Shown piece after piece: positions 25,510-38,625 of a stretch of DNA of 64,000 bases. Position 1 is the stretch's first letter, and the number at the start of each line of letters is the position of its first letter. Location: the NCBI GenBank assembly GCA_025345505.1, contig JANVCC010000077.1, forward strand, positions 3,318,446-3,382,445, read 5' to 3'. A model generated the notes under the pieces. It was not told the origin of the DNA. It was given only the letters and a program-made list of their open reading frames with translations, and made no database searches. The position numbers and the translations under genes were made by a program. This DNA is from Todiramphus chloris collaris (taxonomy: Eukaryota > Chordata > Aves > Coraciiformes > Alcedinidae).

Positions 25510-25605
25510 TTTTGCACAGCTGATACAGCAACTGTGCTGTGTGTGTGTACAACACTGCATTCTGCACCCTGATTTTGGTATTGCATCTGTGTTTAATTCT
25601 TGCAG

Positions 25606-25729
25606 CCCCTCATCACATTGGAGAGCAGCGTCTCGTACATCTTCGCTACGGAAGGGATGAACACTGTCACTGTGCAAGTTGCTGCAGGCAACACTCTCAT
25701 CCAGGACACCAAGGAGATCGCAGTGCATG
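25606..25729 (+). CDS. SORCS3: SORCS3 exon (PKD2, second part)
   Basis: This exon encodes residues 287-327 and the first base of Glu328. It begins PLITLESSVSYIFATEGMNT and runs through VTVQVAAGNTLIQDTKEIAVH, the closing beta strands of PKD2. The acceptor is TTGCAG. The donor CATG|GTACCC is weak, with C at +4 and +5 instead of the usual A and G. With a CR1 tail just upstream, this exon is a reasonable candidate for inefficient inclusion. Skipping it (124 bp) would shift the frame. Confidence 0.95.
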
Positions 25730-28368
25730 GTACCCTCAGCCTTTTACAGTCATATCTTAAGGGTGTTATCTAGAGGTAAAGAACAGGCAGTCACTGCTGC
25801 ACCAAAATGAACTCTGTGGACTGTCTAGTGCATGGATGAACCTCTGAAGACAAACTGTAAACCAAGTAGGTCTGATGTGTCATGTGTCGCAAAATACAGA
25901 AGTGAACTGGATGGGGCAGCTAGTCAGATCCGTAAGCTCAGCATTAGTAAAGTGCCTGGTGTCTGCTTTGCCTATTGTTCTGTCTGTACACCCTGAATAG
26001 GAACTCCCAAAAGAAAAAACACTTAAAGCTGTAGTCTGACTGCCTTCCCTCTGCTTCGTAGCTGTGGAAAGAAGTAGTCATACTGCATCATTAAGATGGC
26101 AGGAATACAGCTGGTGTTTCTCTTTACACAGTGACTGTATAAATGGCAGTGGTCTGGAGGAATCTAGAAAACGGGGCAGAAGTGACTCTGCCCATCTTCT
26201 ATGCCACAGCTGGAGGTCTGAGTGTGTCCACTGGACTTCTCTATGGATATGTTCTTGCCATGTCTGCATGTCATAGGCTCCAAAAAGCACCCACTGGCAG
26301 ACCACAGAGTTTACCCTGTTTGGGGCTTGATAAAGGCTGAGAAAAAGAGCTCTCCCAGCAGTTTTTGCCAGGACTTTGAGATTTCTTCAGAGACTAATTT
26401 CCACCCTGGGCTACTCTTCATTTTCCTTATCCAGTTATTGATATCCAGCATTTAAGGGCAAGCTTTTCTTTGGATAGCAAGTTTTATTGAGCAACCCAGC
26501 CTTCAAATAACTCAGGTTGCACTGTGTAGTTGAACTATGTGTGTCTTTTTTCAGTAATTAAATATAAATTAATGTCCTGCTGCTGTCTGGAAAGCTGTAT
26601 GCTCAGATTTAACAACCAGCTAAATAGATACATATTGATTGCCTGGCTGTGAAATGTAATGGGTTTTAATAATTTGTTAATATGATTTAGTAATACCCAA
26701 ACTCGCTGTTAGCAAATATAAGTAACCCTCTATTTGATCTTTTCAAGCATTGCAATATGCAGTGTTTACTTCTGGGAAACTTGCATCTTTAATGAATTCA
26801 TTATTTTCTGGACTGAAGTGTATCTGAGGGAGGTCCTTGCAGGTGATCTCAATTTTTGGTCCTGGTAGGTCCCCACAGAGCACTCCTCATTCTCTGTTTT
26901 TAAAACACCTTGTAAGAAATGTTGCCCTTCTTTTTAAAAGATCCAAAGCTTTGGGCTTTATCACAAAGAGAAATAGATACAGTTGGAATGTCCAAATAGT
27001 CCTATGCAGTGTGATGTTCAAGACTGACCTGGTCTAAGGAAGGAGACCGTCCAGACACCCATTCTGTTGATCAGTTGAAGTCATAGTACATAAACAAGTG
27101 ACACCTTCAGTAAACATGCACTCTGCTAAATTTGTATCCTAGCCTGTGGCCTGTGTTAAGTTGTTATGGCTCTAGGAAGGGAGGCATGGCTTTCTGGTGT
27201 TAGCAGTGAAGGAGATTTATTAAGGGTTTTCTCAAATTGTGATTAACAGACCAGAAATTACCAAAAAAAAGTAAACAGGACATGGTACTGAGGTTTTGGA
27301 AGTCTAAGGCTTTATATATCAGGCTCTGGGTTAAGCTTTCAGAATTGGAGTTTCCCTGATGTCTTTGATTCTTGTTTTATTTAAAAATACACTGCACCAT
27401 CTAAAAAGAAAGAAAAGATCTTGCAAAAGATGCAACATAAATGCTGTGTTGGCACATCCCTGCTATTCTGTGGATTTCCTCATTTATACTCTTGCTGGTT
27501 TATCTTAACCTAAAACTGTTACCTTCTTACAAATGATTAATGGTACTTATTTGAAGTGTCTGGAGATCAGGCACTTCAAGGTTGAGGCACAGTACATCTC
27601 TAAAAACAGAAAGGAGAGCCTTCAACCCCAAGAACTCCCACTGGCCTACTCCATTGTGCACAGTTGTCATAAGGATTCCAGGCTTGGTCTCTGGTGACAC
27701 CAGAGGGAAGAGCTGGACTTGAAGAAAAATTGAAATCATTCTGTATTTGAAGTCTAGGAAGTTTTTCCTCCTCCCAGCAATCAGTCAATTAGTAAGTAAT
27801 TTCAAAGCATTTTGTGAATAGCCATTGCTTGATTAGCCAGTCATTAGCACCACTGGGTTCTGATTTGTTGGGGTATTAACCACTCATGACTTCCCTCCAG
27901 GAGAGCAAACAGATAATACCTTTTTTTTGAAAACACTACTTACAGTAAGGGTTTGCTCTGCAGAGCACAATGCATGCAAACGCACAGACCTTCTAGTTTT
28001 CAGACAGATACCACATACTTACAACTTCCTTGTAAGCAGAATCTCATGAAGTTGAGCAGCAAAATTACAAAGCCCAGAAGCATCATGGAGGGTAGGCATC
28101 CTCTCACCTCTCTCATTCTTTCTTCCATTTCTTCTGGGAAAACCCACAAGTTGGCATCGGGGAAAATGTCTTTTATAAAAACCATTAGAAGAATTCTTTT
28201 CTTGTGAGCTTTCTGTCCTGCTTGATCTTAGCCAGCCCTTTTTGTTCCTCCAGCCTTTTCTCTTTCCTTGCTTTGAGATTATGTTCTTCCTGTTGTCTTC
28301 TGCACCCTTGGCTGTACCTTGAACACTGCCCATTTAATCTTCTTATCAATACTGTTTTTCTATTCCAG
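25730..28368 (+). other. SORCS3: SORCS3 intron
   Basis: This 2.6-kb intron shows no transposon, exon or RNA gene that I recognise. Several overlapping short frames on both strands near 26060-26460 and 27950-28480 show no family similarity. It ends in CTATTCCAG. Confidence 0.8.
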
Positions 28369-28481
28369 AGTATTTCCAATCTCAGCTCCTGTCATTTTCT
28401 CCCAACTTGGACTACCATAACCCTGACATCCCTGAATGGAGACAAGACATTGGTAAAGTCATCAAGAGAGCTCTAGCACAG
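28369..28481 (+). CDS. SORCS3: SORCS3 exon (membrane-proximal region)
   Basis: This exon completes Glu328 and encodes residues 329-365. It begins YFQSQLLSFSPNLDYHNPDI and contains PEWRQDIGKVIKRAL. It is the start of the SorCS membrane-proximal (SoMP) region, an alpha/beta segment between PKD2 and the membrane. The donor is CAG|GTCAGA and the exon ends in phase 0. The human protein reads KRALVK at the junction where this copy reads KRALAQ, a mild change at the splice edge. Confidence 0.94.
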
Positions 28482-30040
28482 GTCAGAATGTTTTCTCATC
28501 TGTATTAATAATATTGACAGGCTGTTAAAACATGCACCTTTTCAACATGCTAGCTTAAAAGAATGGGAAAGAACAGCAGCAATGAAGCTGTAATTTTAAG
28601 TCAATAAAAAGCTTCTTAATATGCTGGATCTTTTTACAGAGGCAGACTTTATTGGGAATTTTGTAATAATATTATAATTATTTTTATTAATGTTGCCATT
28701 GTGCTTTTTAGCTTTTAATATCCCCAAGGACTTAAAAAGTTCCAGATTGTAATAGTATCATTATTATTCTTATTTTGCCAAATTGATATTACAGTATCTA
28801 CTGTTCTCCAAACATTTGGGTAGTATTACTGTGTGTTGTTAAACAGCTGATCCACTTCATCACAGAAGACAGACACTGTAGTACGTTGCATGCGTGAGGA
28901 AGGTACTTTCACCTCTTCCTGATACTCAGGAGTTCCACATGCAGCTAAGTGTAGCAACTAGTGATCATTACAAAGCTCTAGGCCCTTTCCTACTGGGGCA
29001 AATAAAACGAGAAATCAAGGGGAAAATAAACATACCTTTAAAATACAGGACAAAGAGAGACTTCTGTGGGTGGAAGATACTGAATCTTCCTTTGGGATTA
29101 ATTAGAATATGTAAACTAGCACTCATATTCTTGCAAGAAAGGGGACAGAATAATTTATGATATCAAATAGCCAGGGACTTTGGTTTTGTGTGAAATCAGG
29201 AGACAGACTTAGGCAAGCTTTTGTGTTTTTTACGTTCTGCCAAAAATGTATCTTGTGGGGTTTTTTTGCTTCAGCTACAGCTGTTCTTAGAAATGGAGGC
29301 TGATTATTTTTACCAGGAAAGTATATTCCTGCTCAGCTTTTCTCATCTGCAGCCCACTCAAAATTCACGGTTTATAAGAGTTTCCTTGGTTGTTTTCCCA
29401 TCCTTAGAAAACAATAAGTTCATTTGTTTAAATTGTTGTTTCCTTTTACTGTATTCAGAGTCAAGCTTGCAGAAAAAATAAGTTAATTAGGTTGTAACTA
29501 TGAACGGTTACAGACAACAGTAGAAATCATGTAGAAGTGCTTGTTTGTTTATCCTTTTGTGACTATTTGGTTGCAGCCTGTGGTCTGTGCTTATCGGCTT
29601 CCTGCCCTACTGAGGATGTACAGCTTGCATTTGGGGAGAGGGCAGTATCACCAGTAGACAGGTCATGCTGAAGACAGTCGTGAGAGTCAGGTGCGGAACT
29701 GATTCTTGGTTCAGCAAACTGAGCAGTTCCTAGCACAGCCCTCCTGATCAGCCCCAGGAGTAAAAAGTCTCTCACTGGAGACATTAAGTTGTTCATGTAT
29801 GACATCTTTGGGTCCAGGGTGTTGTCAAGTCTCCATTTACTTCTAGAAATGAAGTAGAGTGAATCATTAGCAGAACCGTTATTTCTGACCCATCAAATGG
29901 GCAGAGTAGCTCATTAGGATCACAACATCTATAGTGCAACTGGCAAGTAACAATTTGATGGCAGCACAATTTCTCATAATGAACAGCAACATCAGAAACA
30001 GAATAGCAGCTAGAGACCTCCTTTTCACTTTTTCTTTTAG
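28482..30040 (+). other. SORCS3: SORCS3 intron
   Basis: A 1.6-kb A/T-rich intron. No repeat family or RNA gene is seen. It ends in a T-rich tract and TTTTAG. Confidence 0.8.
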
Positions 30041-30172
30041 GTCACTGGTATCCCTGATGAACAGATCTTGGTAGCTGTATTTCCTGGGCTGCCTACTTCT
30101 GCTGAACTCTTCATACTGCCCCATAAAAACACAACAGAGAGGAGGAAAAGCAGTGAGGCTGATCTGGAGCAA
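30041..30172 (+). CDS. SORCS3: SORCS3 exon (membrane-proximal region)
   Basis: This exon encodes residues 366-409, exactly 44 codons (phase 0 at both ends). It contains VAVFPGLPTSAELFILP, a strongly conserved SorCS block, and a likely N-glycan site NTT (395-397). It ends SSEADLEQ. Because both ends are phase 0, skipping it would leave the frame intact. The acceptor is TTTTAG and the donor is CAA|GTAAGG. Confidence 0.95.
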
Positions 30173-32045
30173 GTAAGGAAAGAAGGATTCATGGATCACT
30201 CATGCCTATCATACCATTTGCATATGGGGCCCTTAATTTGTGCAGCACTGAAAATGACTTATAATAAGCGTGATGGAATTGAATGCATCTGGGACTATGT
30301 CACTATAGTTTATGGCATTAAAGAAAATTATTTTCAGAGAAAAAACAGGCTTTTCTAATACTTCACTGAGGTATGTCCCAGTCTACCAGCAGTGGTTCTT
30401 CCTAGATCAGTGGTGTGTCCTTATTACAGTAGTTACGGCCAAAGGAGCCTTGAATATGTACTCCCTCTGCTCCCTGAAGGAATGCTAATAGACAGAGGCC
30501 AAAGCAGCAAGATAATATACTGAGGTTTACTAAAAATAAATCAGGCTCTTCAGCTCGTATATCACTGGAACAAGACCTCTTTTTTCTGCAGTAGCGAATG
30601 GCGTATGCAAACTATATTTGGAAGTTACAATATCCATCCATTTAGATAAATAGGTAATTACAGTGATGAATAGCAACAGCAATATGAAGGCAAGGGAAGA
30701 GCTAGGAACAACATCACTAATCTGTGGAAGCTTTCGTGCTAGAATTACCAAGTGATTAAATCAGCTCTATAAAGGCAGAGTGAAGTACTGCTGGAAAGGC
30801 TGCTTAGCTCCAGCTAATGTTCTTCTGTGCAGCCTTTTTACTGCATTCAAGGTATGTGTGAGCCTATCTCTGAGTAACTCTTCTTTGATCAAACATTAAA
30901 TAATTTAGAACACTTCTGAATTCTGTGGAAGCTCTTGTCACCCACTGAGAAAAGTCAGCCCCCTGAGAGTAGTACATTTGGCCTAGGAAGCTAGCCAAGC
31001 TGGCCTCTTAAATTTATAGCAGTGAGTGTGCAGAAGAGGTGCATTGTGGTGGGAAGGTTTGGAAAGGTTTTTGGAAGGATATTCTTGGAGTCATTTCAAT
31101 CCTGTTCACTAGGATCTACCCATATTACAGTTCCCTCCAAACAAGCTGTTGTATCAGTATTTCATATATTAGTATTATGCAGATCTCTCAGGTAAGGTTT
31201 CTGACTAGCTGACTATGAGGCCTGAAGCTCTAGTGCTCTAATTTTTTTTGAGGATCTACTCAGTTATACTTCCACAGCAGTTGTTGGCTTCTCCTTGAGC
31301 AGCTCTGCCCTGATGAGTAGGTCATGTGAACTGCTCAGTAGCTGTGTCCTACCTATCAGAACTCCTCAAGAGAGATCAGTCATGAAAAACCTCAGGCTCC
31401 AGTGTGGCATGACAAGTATGCTCTCTGATGCAACCAAATAACACATCATAGCTGGGTTGCTGAGCCATGAGTAAACTCCAGTTCAAGGCCCCCTTTCTAA
31501 ATGAAGGAGAAATATGGCAAGTTTGCCATTAATCTTCAAAACTGGATTGTCTCATCCCCAACAGCATATTTAAACGGGAGCTACATGACTAGGATTATAC
31601 TGAATCAATGCAAGTAAAGAATCATTAGGCTGGACTACCTCACTCAGTTCCATCATCCACCAGTGAAAGGCCAATGTGGCAGTGTCCAGTAGATCAAACT
31701 CATGGGACATTGTGTAGGGTGAAAAGAGCCTTAATTCTTTCCCTTCTCCCCTACTCTCCCCCCCAAAAAAAGAAAAAGAAAATGCTAGCTTCCTTGATTT
31801 GCTTCCCAGGAGAGGTGCTCTGTGAGTCTCAAAAGCCCAGGATGGAGACTTGCATGCAGTAACACTCGGTTCCACCTAAAGCACATGTATGTGCTTCTCT
31901 CCACTTCCTCAGCCTTTCACTTCCCATTTTTCCTGAAGCCAGTGAGAGATATTAGTCACTTCTTAAGCTACAGGCATTCCTGAATGTTCTCGAGAGCTTG
32001 CTGTTTTCTTTATTGTAACTACTGTATTTCTTATTATTTCATCAG
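30173..32045 (+). other. SORCS3: SORCS3 intron
   Basis: A 1.9-kb intron. It has a short C7/A7-type junction near 31758-31772 and otherwise no recognised element. The acceptor is ATCAG. Confidence 0.8.
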
Positions 32046-32145
32046 GTGGTAGAAATTCTTTTTAATGCTCTCAACCAGAACCTGGTCCAGTTTGAACTGA
32101 AGCCTGGTGTCGAAGTCATTGTGTATGTTACTCAGTTAACATTAG
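32046..32145 (+). CDS. SORCS3: SORCS3 exon (membrane-proximal region)
   Basis: This exon encodes residues 410-442 plus the first base of Ala443. It begins VVEILFNALNQNLVQFELKP and ends in VEVIVYVTQLTL. It is the last part of the ectodomain and is rich in Leu and Val, which fits the older name of leucine-rich region. The acceptor is ATCAG and the donor is TTAG|GTGAGT (strong). The exon ends in phase 1. Confidence 0.95.
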
Positions 32146-34226
32146 GTGAGTGTGGAGTCAAATCCTTAGCTGTGGTTCTCTTGATGCTTCAGACAGCTCC
32201 AGGAGAATCAGTCTAAATCAGAGCAGTCAGTTTGGCATGTGCTACTGGGACATGCAGGACTGACTGTACCGAGACATTGTCTGTGGTAGAAACAGGAAGT
32301 GTTAAAACCAGAATCCAACAGTGGCATCTTCATGCACCAGTTTGTACAAGTATTAAAAGTACCTTTTAAGAGTTCCCTGGGGCTTAATGAACTAGTGCAC
32401 TGACATTTTTCAAGTGTTTTAGAAAATCAGGTGAATGGTGTTCTATTAAGCCCACATTGGGCACCTGTGGAATTCAGTGGGAATATTACTGTCATGGATA
32501 TTGGATCAACTCCTTATTGCAAGGTCTTGTTAATATTATGACTAGATAAGAAGCTTTACGGGGGCAAAATACTCATGAAAAGATGATCTAGGCCTCTTAC
32601 AGGGAATATGTGCCTGAATATTGACTTCTGCAAATTAGAACTTACTTAAATTTCCATGCTACCTATCTCCATTTTTGCAGAGTAATGAATAGTCAGTCTA
32701 GGCTTCATCACCTCCTTTGCTTTAAACCACCCTAATGTGAAACTCTCAGCTACTGCTGAGACAGTCATGACTACAGAGGAGATGATGGATTTATTTTTGC
32801 CCTTGCTTTACATGACTGCCTTTGCAGTTATCTGAAATGTAGGATCTTGTGCATGTGATATTGCTGATAGCCTCTCTGAAAGACTGAGATTCCTGTCCCA
32901 TTATAATACACTTCAGCTTCTTTTCCATGAGACTCTCAGAGAGCCAAGAGCTGGGCTAAAACAAGGCTCGTGACCTATCCTACAGGTAACGCCTTTTTGC
33001 CTTCGCTCTCTGATGTTGTTTGGGGATCAGAGTCAGATGTCACTAGGGGTAGGCTGGAATGAATTAATTTGTAAAACTGGGAGTGAGATCCAAGTATCCG
33101 CAGTCTCCAGGATCAGAAGCTGTGTTTGTTCTAGTAAGACACTGCAAAGTGTGGATTTAGCTTCAGTGCTCAACTGCTCTCACTCCTGCACCCTGCCCCC
33201 TCTGCGGAAGTGCTGTGTTTGTTTCATGACCATTCCCATAGTATTTTGACTCCAGTGAAATGACAGTCTGCTCTTTTCCACAAAAGAAGTAGTAGAAGCA
33301 GAATACTGGCAGGATCAGATTCAGGTGTACAAATCTGATGATGGAACCAGGAGTGACTGTGTTTGCATAGATTTTGTCCCTATCTTCTGGGTAACAGAAG
33401 AAAGAATACACAACAGTAAAAAAACTCAAACCAAATATTTATGCAGAGTGAGAAACGCTCAGCTGCTACTTACATTCATTTGTGCATCGTTAGAGATTTC
33501 TCATCAGACTTTTGATTCTCAGCACAGTGCTCAGGCCATTAAGATGATCTGCTCCCATGAGCTGTGGGAATAGCTGCATAAACAAGGTAATGTAATACAC
33601 TTCATATAGCCCACCCGAAGTGTCAAGGATAGATGGATCAAATCTCCAAAATGTTATCAAGTTGTGTGCTTGGGTCCAGGATTATTGCGTTGGGCTCCTC
33701 CATATTATGAAAACTGACTAAATGAAAAAGTCTCTACAGTCAAATACAAGGATGAACCTTAAGGCTTCTCAAAGACCAGATCCCTGTCACATGTGAGACA
33801 GACATATGTCCTTGGATGATAGGAGTCAGGCTATTCATGGATTCTCTAAGGTAGCTTCTCTAAAGGGAAACAGACATGCATTAATGCCACACTTCTTAAA
33901 TTTAATTTCCACTCCAGTTCCTGGAAAAGCATGAAAAGAAATAGCCCAGTGTTAACCTGGGAGTGTTCACAGAGGAAGGCCAGCCATGCCTTGCTGTGCC
34001 TTTTCACTAGATGTTAAGACTGCACTGCCTTGAAAAAAGGAGCTTGGCTTTTGAAGGACAAGAGAGTCAGTTTGTTTCCTACTGAACGGTGTTGCCAAAA
34101 ACAGCATACACCATGCAGTGGTGATAAAGTAGATGTGGCAAAGACAGAGGTGACGTCAACTCTCTGGTAATAATGAGTTCCCTAATAAAACCTTGCAAAT
34201 GTAACACTCTGTGTTTCCTCCTGCAG
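32146..34226 (+). other. SORCS3: SORCS3 intron
   Basis: A 2.1-kb intron without recognised transposons or RNA genes. The acceptor is CTCCTGCAG. Confidence 0.8.
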
Positions 34227-34332
34227 CACCCCTTGTTGATTCCAGCACGGGTCACAGCAGTTCAGCGATGCTGATGTTGTTGTCTGTGGTGTTTGTAGGC
34301 TTGGCTGTTTTTTTAATCTACAAATTCAAGAG
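34227..34332 (+). CDS. SORCS3: SORCS3 exon (transmembrane helix)
   Basis: This exon completes Ala443 and encodes residues 444-477 plus two bases of Arg478. After the juxtamembrane PLVDSSTGHSSS comes the single transmembrane helix, about residues 456-474 (AMLMLLSVVFVGLAVFLIY), followed by the stop-transfer KFKR. The helix is nearly identical across SorCS1 and SorCS3. The donor AG|GTAAGT is strong. In SorCS1 the alternative cytoplasmic tails are spliced on after the corresponding exon, so this is the natural switch point. Confidence 0.97.
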
Positions 34333-37300
34333 GTAAGTGGAGAAACTTGGGGGGATGAAGGAGGAGGAGACACTGAGTGGTTTAGATGAAATCTAGCCAG
34401 AGTGATGCCTGGGTTGCAGATGTGGAGCAAGATAATGCTGGTCTAGGACAGACCACTGTAGTTTGCTATTTCACATATATAGAGAGACCACCATCTACTG
34501 CTCTTCCACCAAAAACTTGGTGCTCTGACAACTCACAAATAGCTCAGAAATCAAGCTGTGACCTATTCATGATCTACACAGTGATGTGTTTGAACCATAG
34601 ACCAGAAATGGGAACCTTGTGTGCTCACTGAGGGCTGAGCTGCACAAAGCAGGCTTCGTCAAAAAATCCCATGCAGGATGTCTTTATACGGTCTTCGTCC
34701 ATCTGGCCAACTGCCTTACTGCAGCAAGATCTCATTTGTATCTTGCAAAGTGAACACTTAAGTCTTGCAGAGGAGCAGGTGTGATTATGTTAAGGTTGGG
34801 AGACTCAAAGCCAGAAAATTTTGTGTTAAGCATCAAAATGCCTTTGGGAGTCTGTGCTGAGATTTTCTTTGCCAGATGTTAATATAGAACTTTTGCTTCC
34901 AGGCAGCAGGCAGGGCCTGTCCTGGTCCATGGCACTTTGCTGCTGCAAGCTGTGAATCAAAATATGGGATAAGAATGGTCTGTTTGCTGAAGGGCTGCCT
35001 TATGCGAATGTATTTTAGGCAGATGGAGCTCCTTAGGAGGGACTTTGCATTCAGTACAGTACTTACTGTGTTAAATGGTCTATCTGCCAAGATCCTGCTC
35101 AGTGGCAAAATATTGTATTAGAAGCATAAACTGAGTCTGACTTGAAAAATAATAATAATACTAAAAATATACATATAATTTTGGTCATAAGTAGTTCCTT
35201 CAAATAGGGAAGCTAGAGTTTTTCCTGTCCAGATTCCAGCTGTATGTTTCTCTCTCCAGCTTTCCAGCAGCCCAAGATAACACTAGGGCTCTCTAATGAT
35301 ATTATTGGGATACAAACAATATTAAAAATGGAATGATAAGACAGGCATGTATCCTAGTTTCCAGGTTTAAAGTTCCCTTTATTTCTAACCTCTTGCATTA
35401 ACAATTGTCAAAATCAGTTGGTGGCACTGCTTCTAGTGCTTGACCCTGTGCACTTCAAGATCTGTTACCAAGTTCCCACTGACTTTGGTGGTGCAGGACA
35501 ATTTCCAGAGAACCCACATGTGTGAATCTGCTCAGGTGTAGATTTCCAGGCTTTCAGTGTGACTTGCTTGTTGCAGTCTGAAATCCTCTCTCTGCTTCTG
35601 TGAGGTGGATTAGAGATTGCCCGGTGAAGGGGAATGGTCCATGGGACTTGTTTAAGGCCGTAATTTAATACTGTGCTGGGGAGGCAGCTGATGATTTCTT
35701 TCACTCCCAGATGTAGAATGAGAGCAAAGAAGTCTCTCTGGGAAATGTGTCAAGATGCAGGTACAGCCCTTTGTAAGATGTTGTCCTTTGTGTCTTGGTG
35801 AGATGGTTTCTTAGATTTAGCCTAATGTCTTTGGCTCTGTGGTCAGCAAATGGTTACCAGGAATAAGTATCTATATATTCTGGGTGCCAGAGAGCAGTGA
35901 GGAGCTTGGTATTCCACTTTGCTGTGTCATGTTATTCTACTACAGCTCAAAAAAATGATTCTTGTACTACTTAAACATCCTGAGCCTTAAACATAACAAC
36001 CATGACCCTTGTGCTGTGCTCCAGGGCTGGGAATACCCTGCTTTGTTGAAATGTGTCTGAAAATTTGGTGTATTACAAATTGGGAGTGAGGGAGAGGTGG
36101 TTGAAGCATCAGTCTTGCTTAGCTTAAAACTCATCAACTTGCTGTCCCTTCTTACTCACTCTGTCCCAAAGAGGATAAACTCAGGTTAAACTAACAAAGT
36201 TTAGGATTAAGTCAGATACTTAGAGTGTCCTCAGCTTGATTTTTCCAGAACAGAAAGCAACTTTTCAGATCTAAGTACTCTAGCTGAAAGGATCAGAAGT
36301 GAGAGCATGCAACAATTCTAAACGAAAAAAGGAGGTCAAAACAAAAGCTTTCCTCCAGCTCTCAATGATGCAGAGGCCCATTAGCCATATGTAATTTTCT
36401 GATTAACTGTAATCCCAGCCTGAATACAGAACTGCTGCTTACAGGAAAAGGTTATGGGGAGAGCATGGGTCTGCATGAATTTTTAATCTTACAACTTTAT
36501 AGAATCAGTGCTTTGCTGGTTTGTGCACAGGCTCTTTATTGTAAGTCCATCAAGTTATAGACTCAGCAGGCATATTAAATACTGCTGCCAGAGAGATGCT
36601 TGTTGAGGAGGTCCAGATGGAAAAGGAGGGAAGGGGGAAAACTAGGGAAATAATCTGTAATAAGGTTGCTTCTTTTCTAGGAGATTGAGCACATAGCAGG
36701 TCAATGCTCTGTGGGTATGGATGGTGAGTAATAGTGGGGCAATGGGGCAGCCAGTGTGGATGTGTCCTGGGACAGGAGTGCAGGAGCGTGTGTGCTTGTG
36801 CTCAGTTATGTGTGGTGATATGTTGTGGTCACCTGTGGTCGTGCTGGGAGGCCCAGCTGGATTAGGTATGTGAGTATAGGTGCACATTTGTAGATCCATC
36901 TCAGTTTCTTTTTTTCCCTAACTTTCTGAAGTAGCTCTAAAGAGCTTTTCTCACCTTTCCTCTCAAAGCTCAGATGACTTTCACTTCTCTAATATTGCTT
37001 TCTTTTACAGAAAAACTAAGCCTTCCAATATCTTCCTTCATGTTCTCTTGTCCACATTTGTACACACCTCGGGACATATTCTAGGCACTTCAATTCTATG
37101 GGAATGCATTTGTCCTTTCTCATCCAATAGGTGCATTCCCTGTGTCTTCTAGTGATCTGTAAGGCATGTCTGAAGGTTAGAGAGAGAAGGTAGGAGAAAG
37201 GGAAAAAACCCACAAGTTTGTTAACTGCTGCCAAACATCCAAATATGCCCCGACTTGCTACTGGTTAAGAACAGGATGCCAAATCAAGCCAATAGCACAA

Positions 37301-38464
37301 ATTGTTTGAGGCCAGAACTCCACTGCAGTAAAATCAGCATACATCTATTAAATTCATGAGAGTTTAGGCAATTGCCACTGGTTTCAATCTCTGACATATC
37401 CAATGACAGACAAGTTAGCATAAAGAGCATTTTATATAGCCTCTTTTGATCTCATCTTCTTTCTATTGTGTGCTTTAAGAAACTGGAAAAAATTATCTGA
37501 ATTTTCCTTATTTTAGCAGTGTGGACTGCATGGCACAGAGTCTTTCTAAGGGCATTAGAAAAAGTCAGTCACCTTCGAACAAGCAACTTTGCACAGATAA
37601 TCCCAGCAAGCCCTACAATGCTAACGCATCACTTTTCAGTTCTCTCATTTTAAACTTGCATTCCTCCAGGGATTACTATCTATCTGTCTAGGCCTGTCTA
37701 GTTATCTGTCTTACTAACTGACTCTCAAGGATATTGTTTATCAGCCCAAGTTAACTTCTTCTGGAAGAAGGAAGAAGAAATAATCCCTTCACTTTTTTGG
37801 CTTCCTGAGCAGAAAGAGAAAATAAATCCCTGCAAACTTGCATGAGCTGGAGCATGGCAAGCTGTTTTTGTAATGAAATGGTAACAAATAGACTTCGGGT
37901 AGGTGTTATGATGTCCAAGTCCTATCTGTACTCTGAGGCAGGACCAATTCTTTAAAAGTCTTTCTGATGTGGCAGTTCCTACTGAGTCAGTGTGGGCCCG
38001 TCAATAGAGGCAAGCCTAGCAATTTTTTTCTCAGTTGACAGTAGTGCTCAGATTAATTCTTTTGGTTTCCAACACACCACTGATCATGTAATAAATACTG
38101 AGAGAGTTGGCAATTGCAGCTGATTGTACTTAGTTGTTTGCTGCTCTCTGAGTTGGGTGCAGTGTCCACTGTGTGCACAACTTCTCATTTAAAAGGACAG
38201 GACCAAAACAGTTAGGTTTACAGCTGGAAGAGCCTTTGGGCACAGGATAGGAAGTCAGTGCCTGAGATTATGGGTAGCTTTAAAATGGTGTTGGAATTAG
38301 TGGATGTTAATGGTGCTTTCACCTTTCTGGGAGCTGATACTTTGCATCACTGCCACTGCTGCATTTCTGGGATTGGTCTCAGTTTAGTTGGTCTGGTTAA
38401 TCAGTGACATGACAGCCATTCCTGTGTTACAAAATATAACCTCTTGTTTTCCTTTCCTGCACAG
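34333..38464 (+). other. SORCS3: SORCS3 intron (between membrane and tail exons)
   Basis: This 4.1-kb intron contains an A/T-rich AATAATAAT tract near 35149-35160 and GT-rich DNA near 36720-36850. No alternative tail exon of the SorCS1 type was recognised. The acceptor is CTGCACAG. Confidence 0.78.
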
Positions 38465-38625
38465 GAAAATCCCTTGGATTAACATCTATGCCCAAGTGCA
38501 GCATGACAAGGAGCAGGAAATGATTGGCTCTGTCAGCCAAAGTGAAAATGCCCCCAAAATCACTCTGAGTGAGTTCACTGACCCTGAGGAGCTGATGGAC
38601 AAAGAGCTGGACACACGAGTGATGG
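38465..38625 (+). CDS. SORCS3: SORCS3 exon (cytoplasmic tail)
   Basis: This exon completes Arg478 and encodes residues 479-531 plus the first base of Gly532. It starts KIPWINIYAQVQHDKEQEM. YAQV (486-489) is a tyrosine-based YxxΦ motif of the type bound by AP-2 for endocytosis. Further on an acidic stretch reads DPEELMDKELD. The donor is ATGG|GTGAGA. If the intron is not removed, the frame stays open for another 19 residues and stops at 38682-38684, giving a different C-terminus (see findings). Confidence 0.96.

Larger units (their letters stand above)
21795..25605 (+). other. SORCS3: SORCS3 intron with sense CR1 tail
   Basis: This 3.8-kb intron contains a diverged local duplication (about 22120-22240), an AAAC-rich tract (about 22788-22836) and a short CR1 3' fragment (25400-25509) ending only 96 bases before the next exon. 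No coding exon is visible in the first 3.6 kb. Confidence 0.8.
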
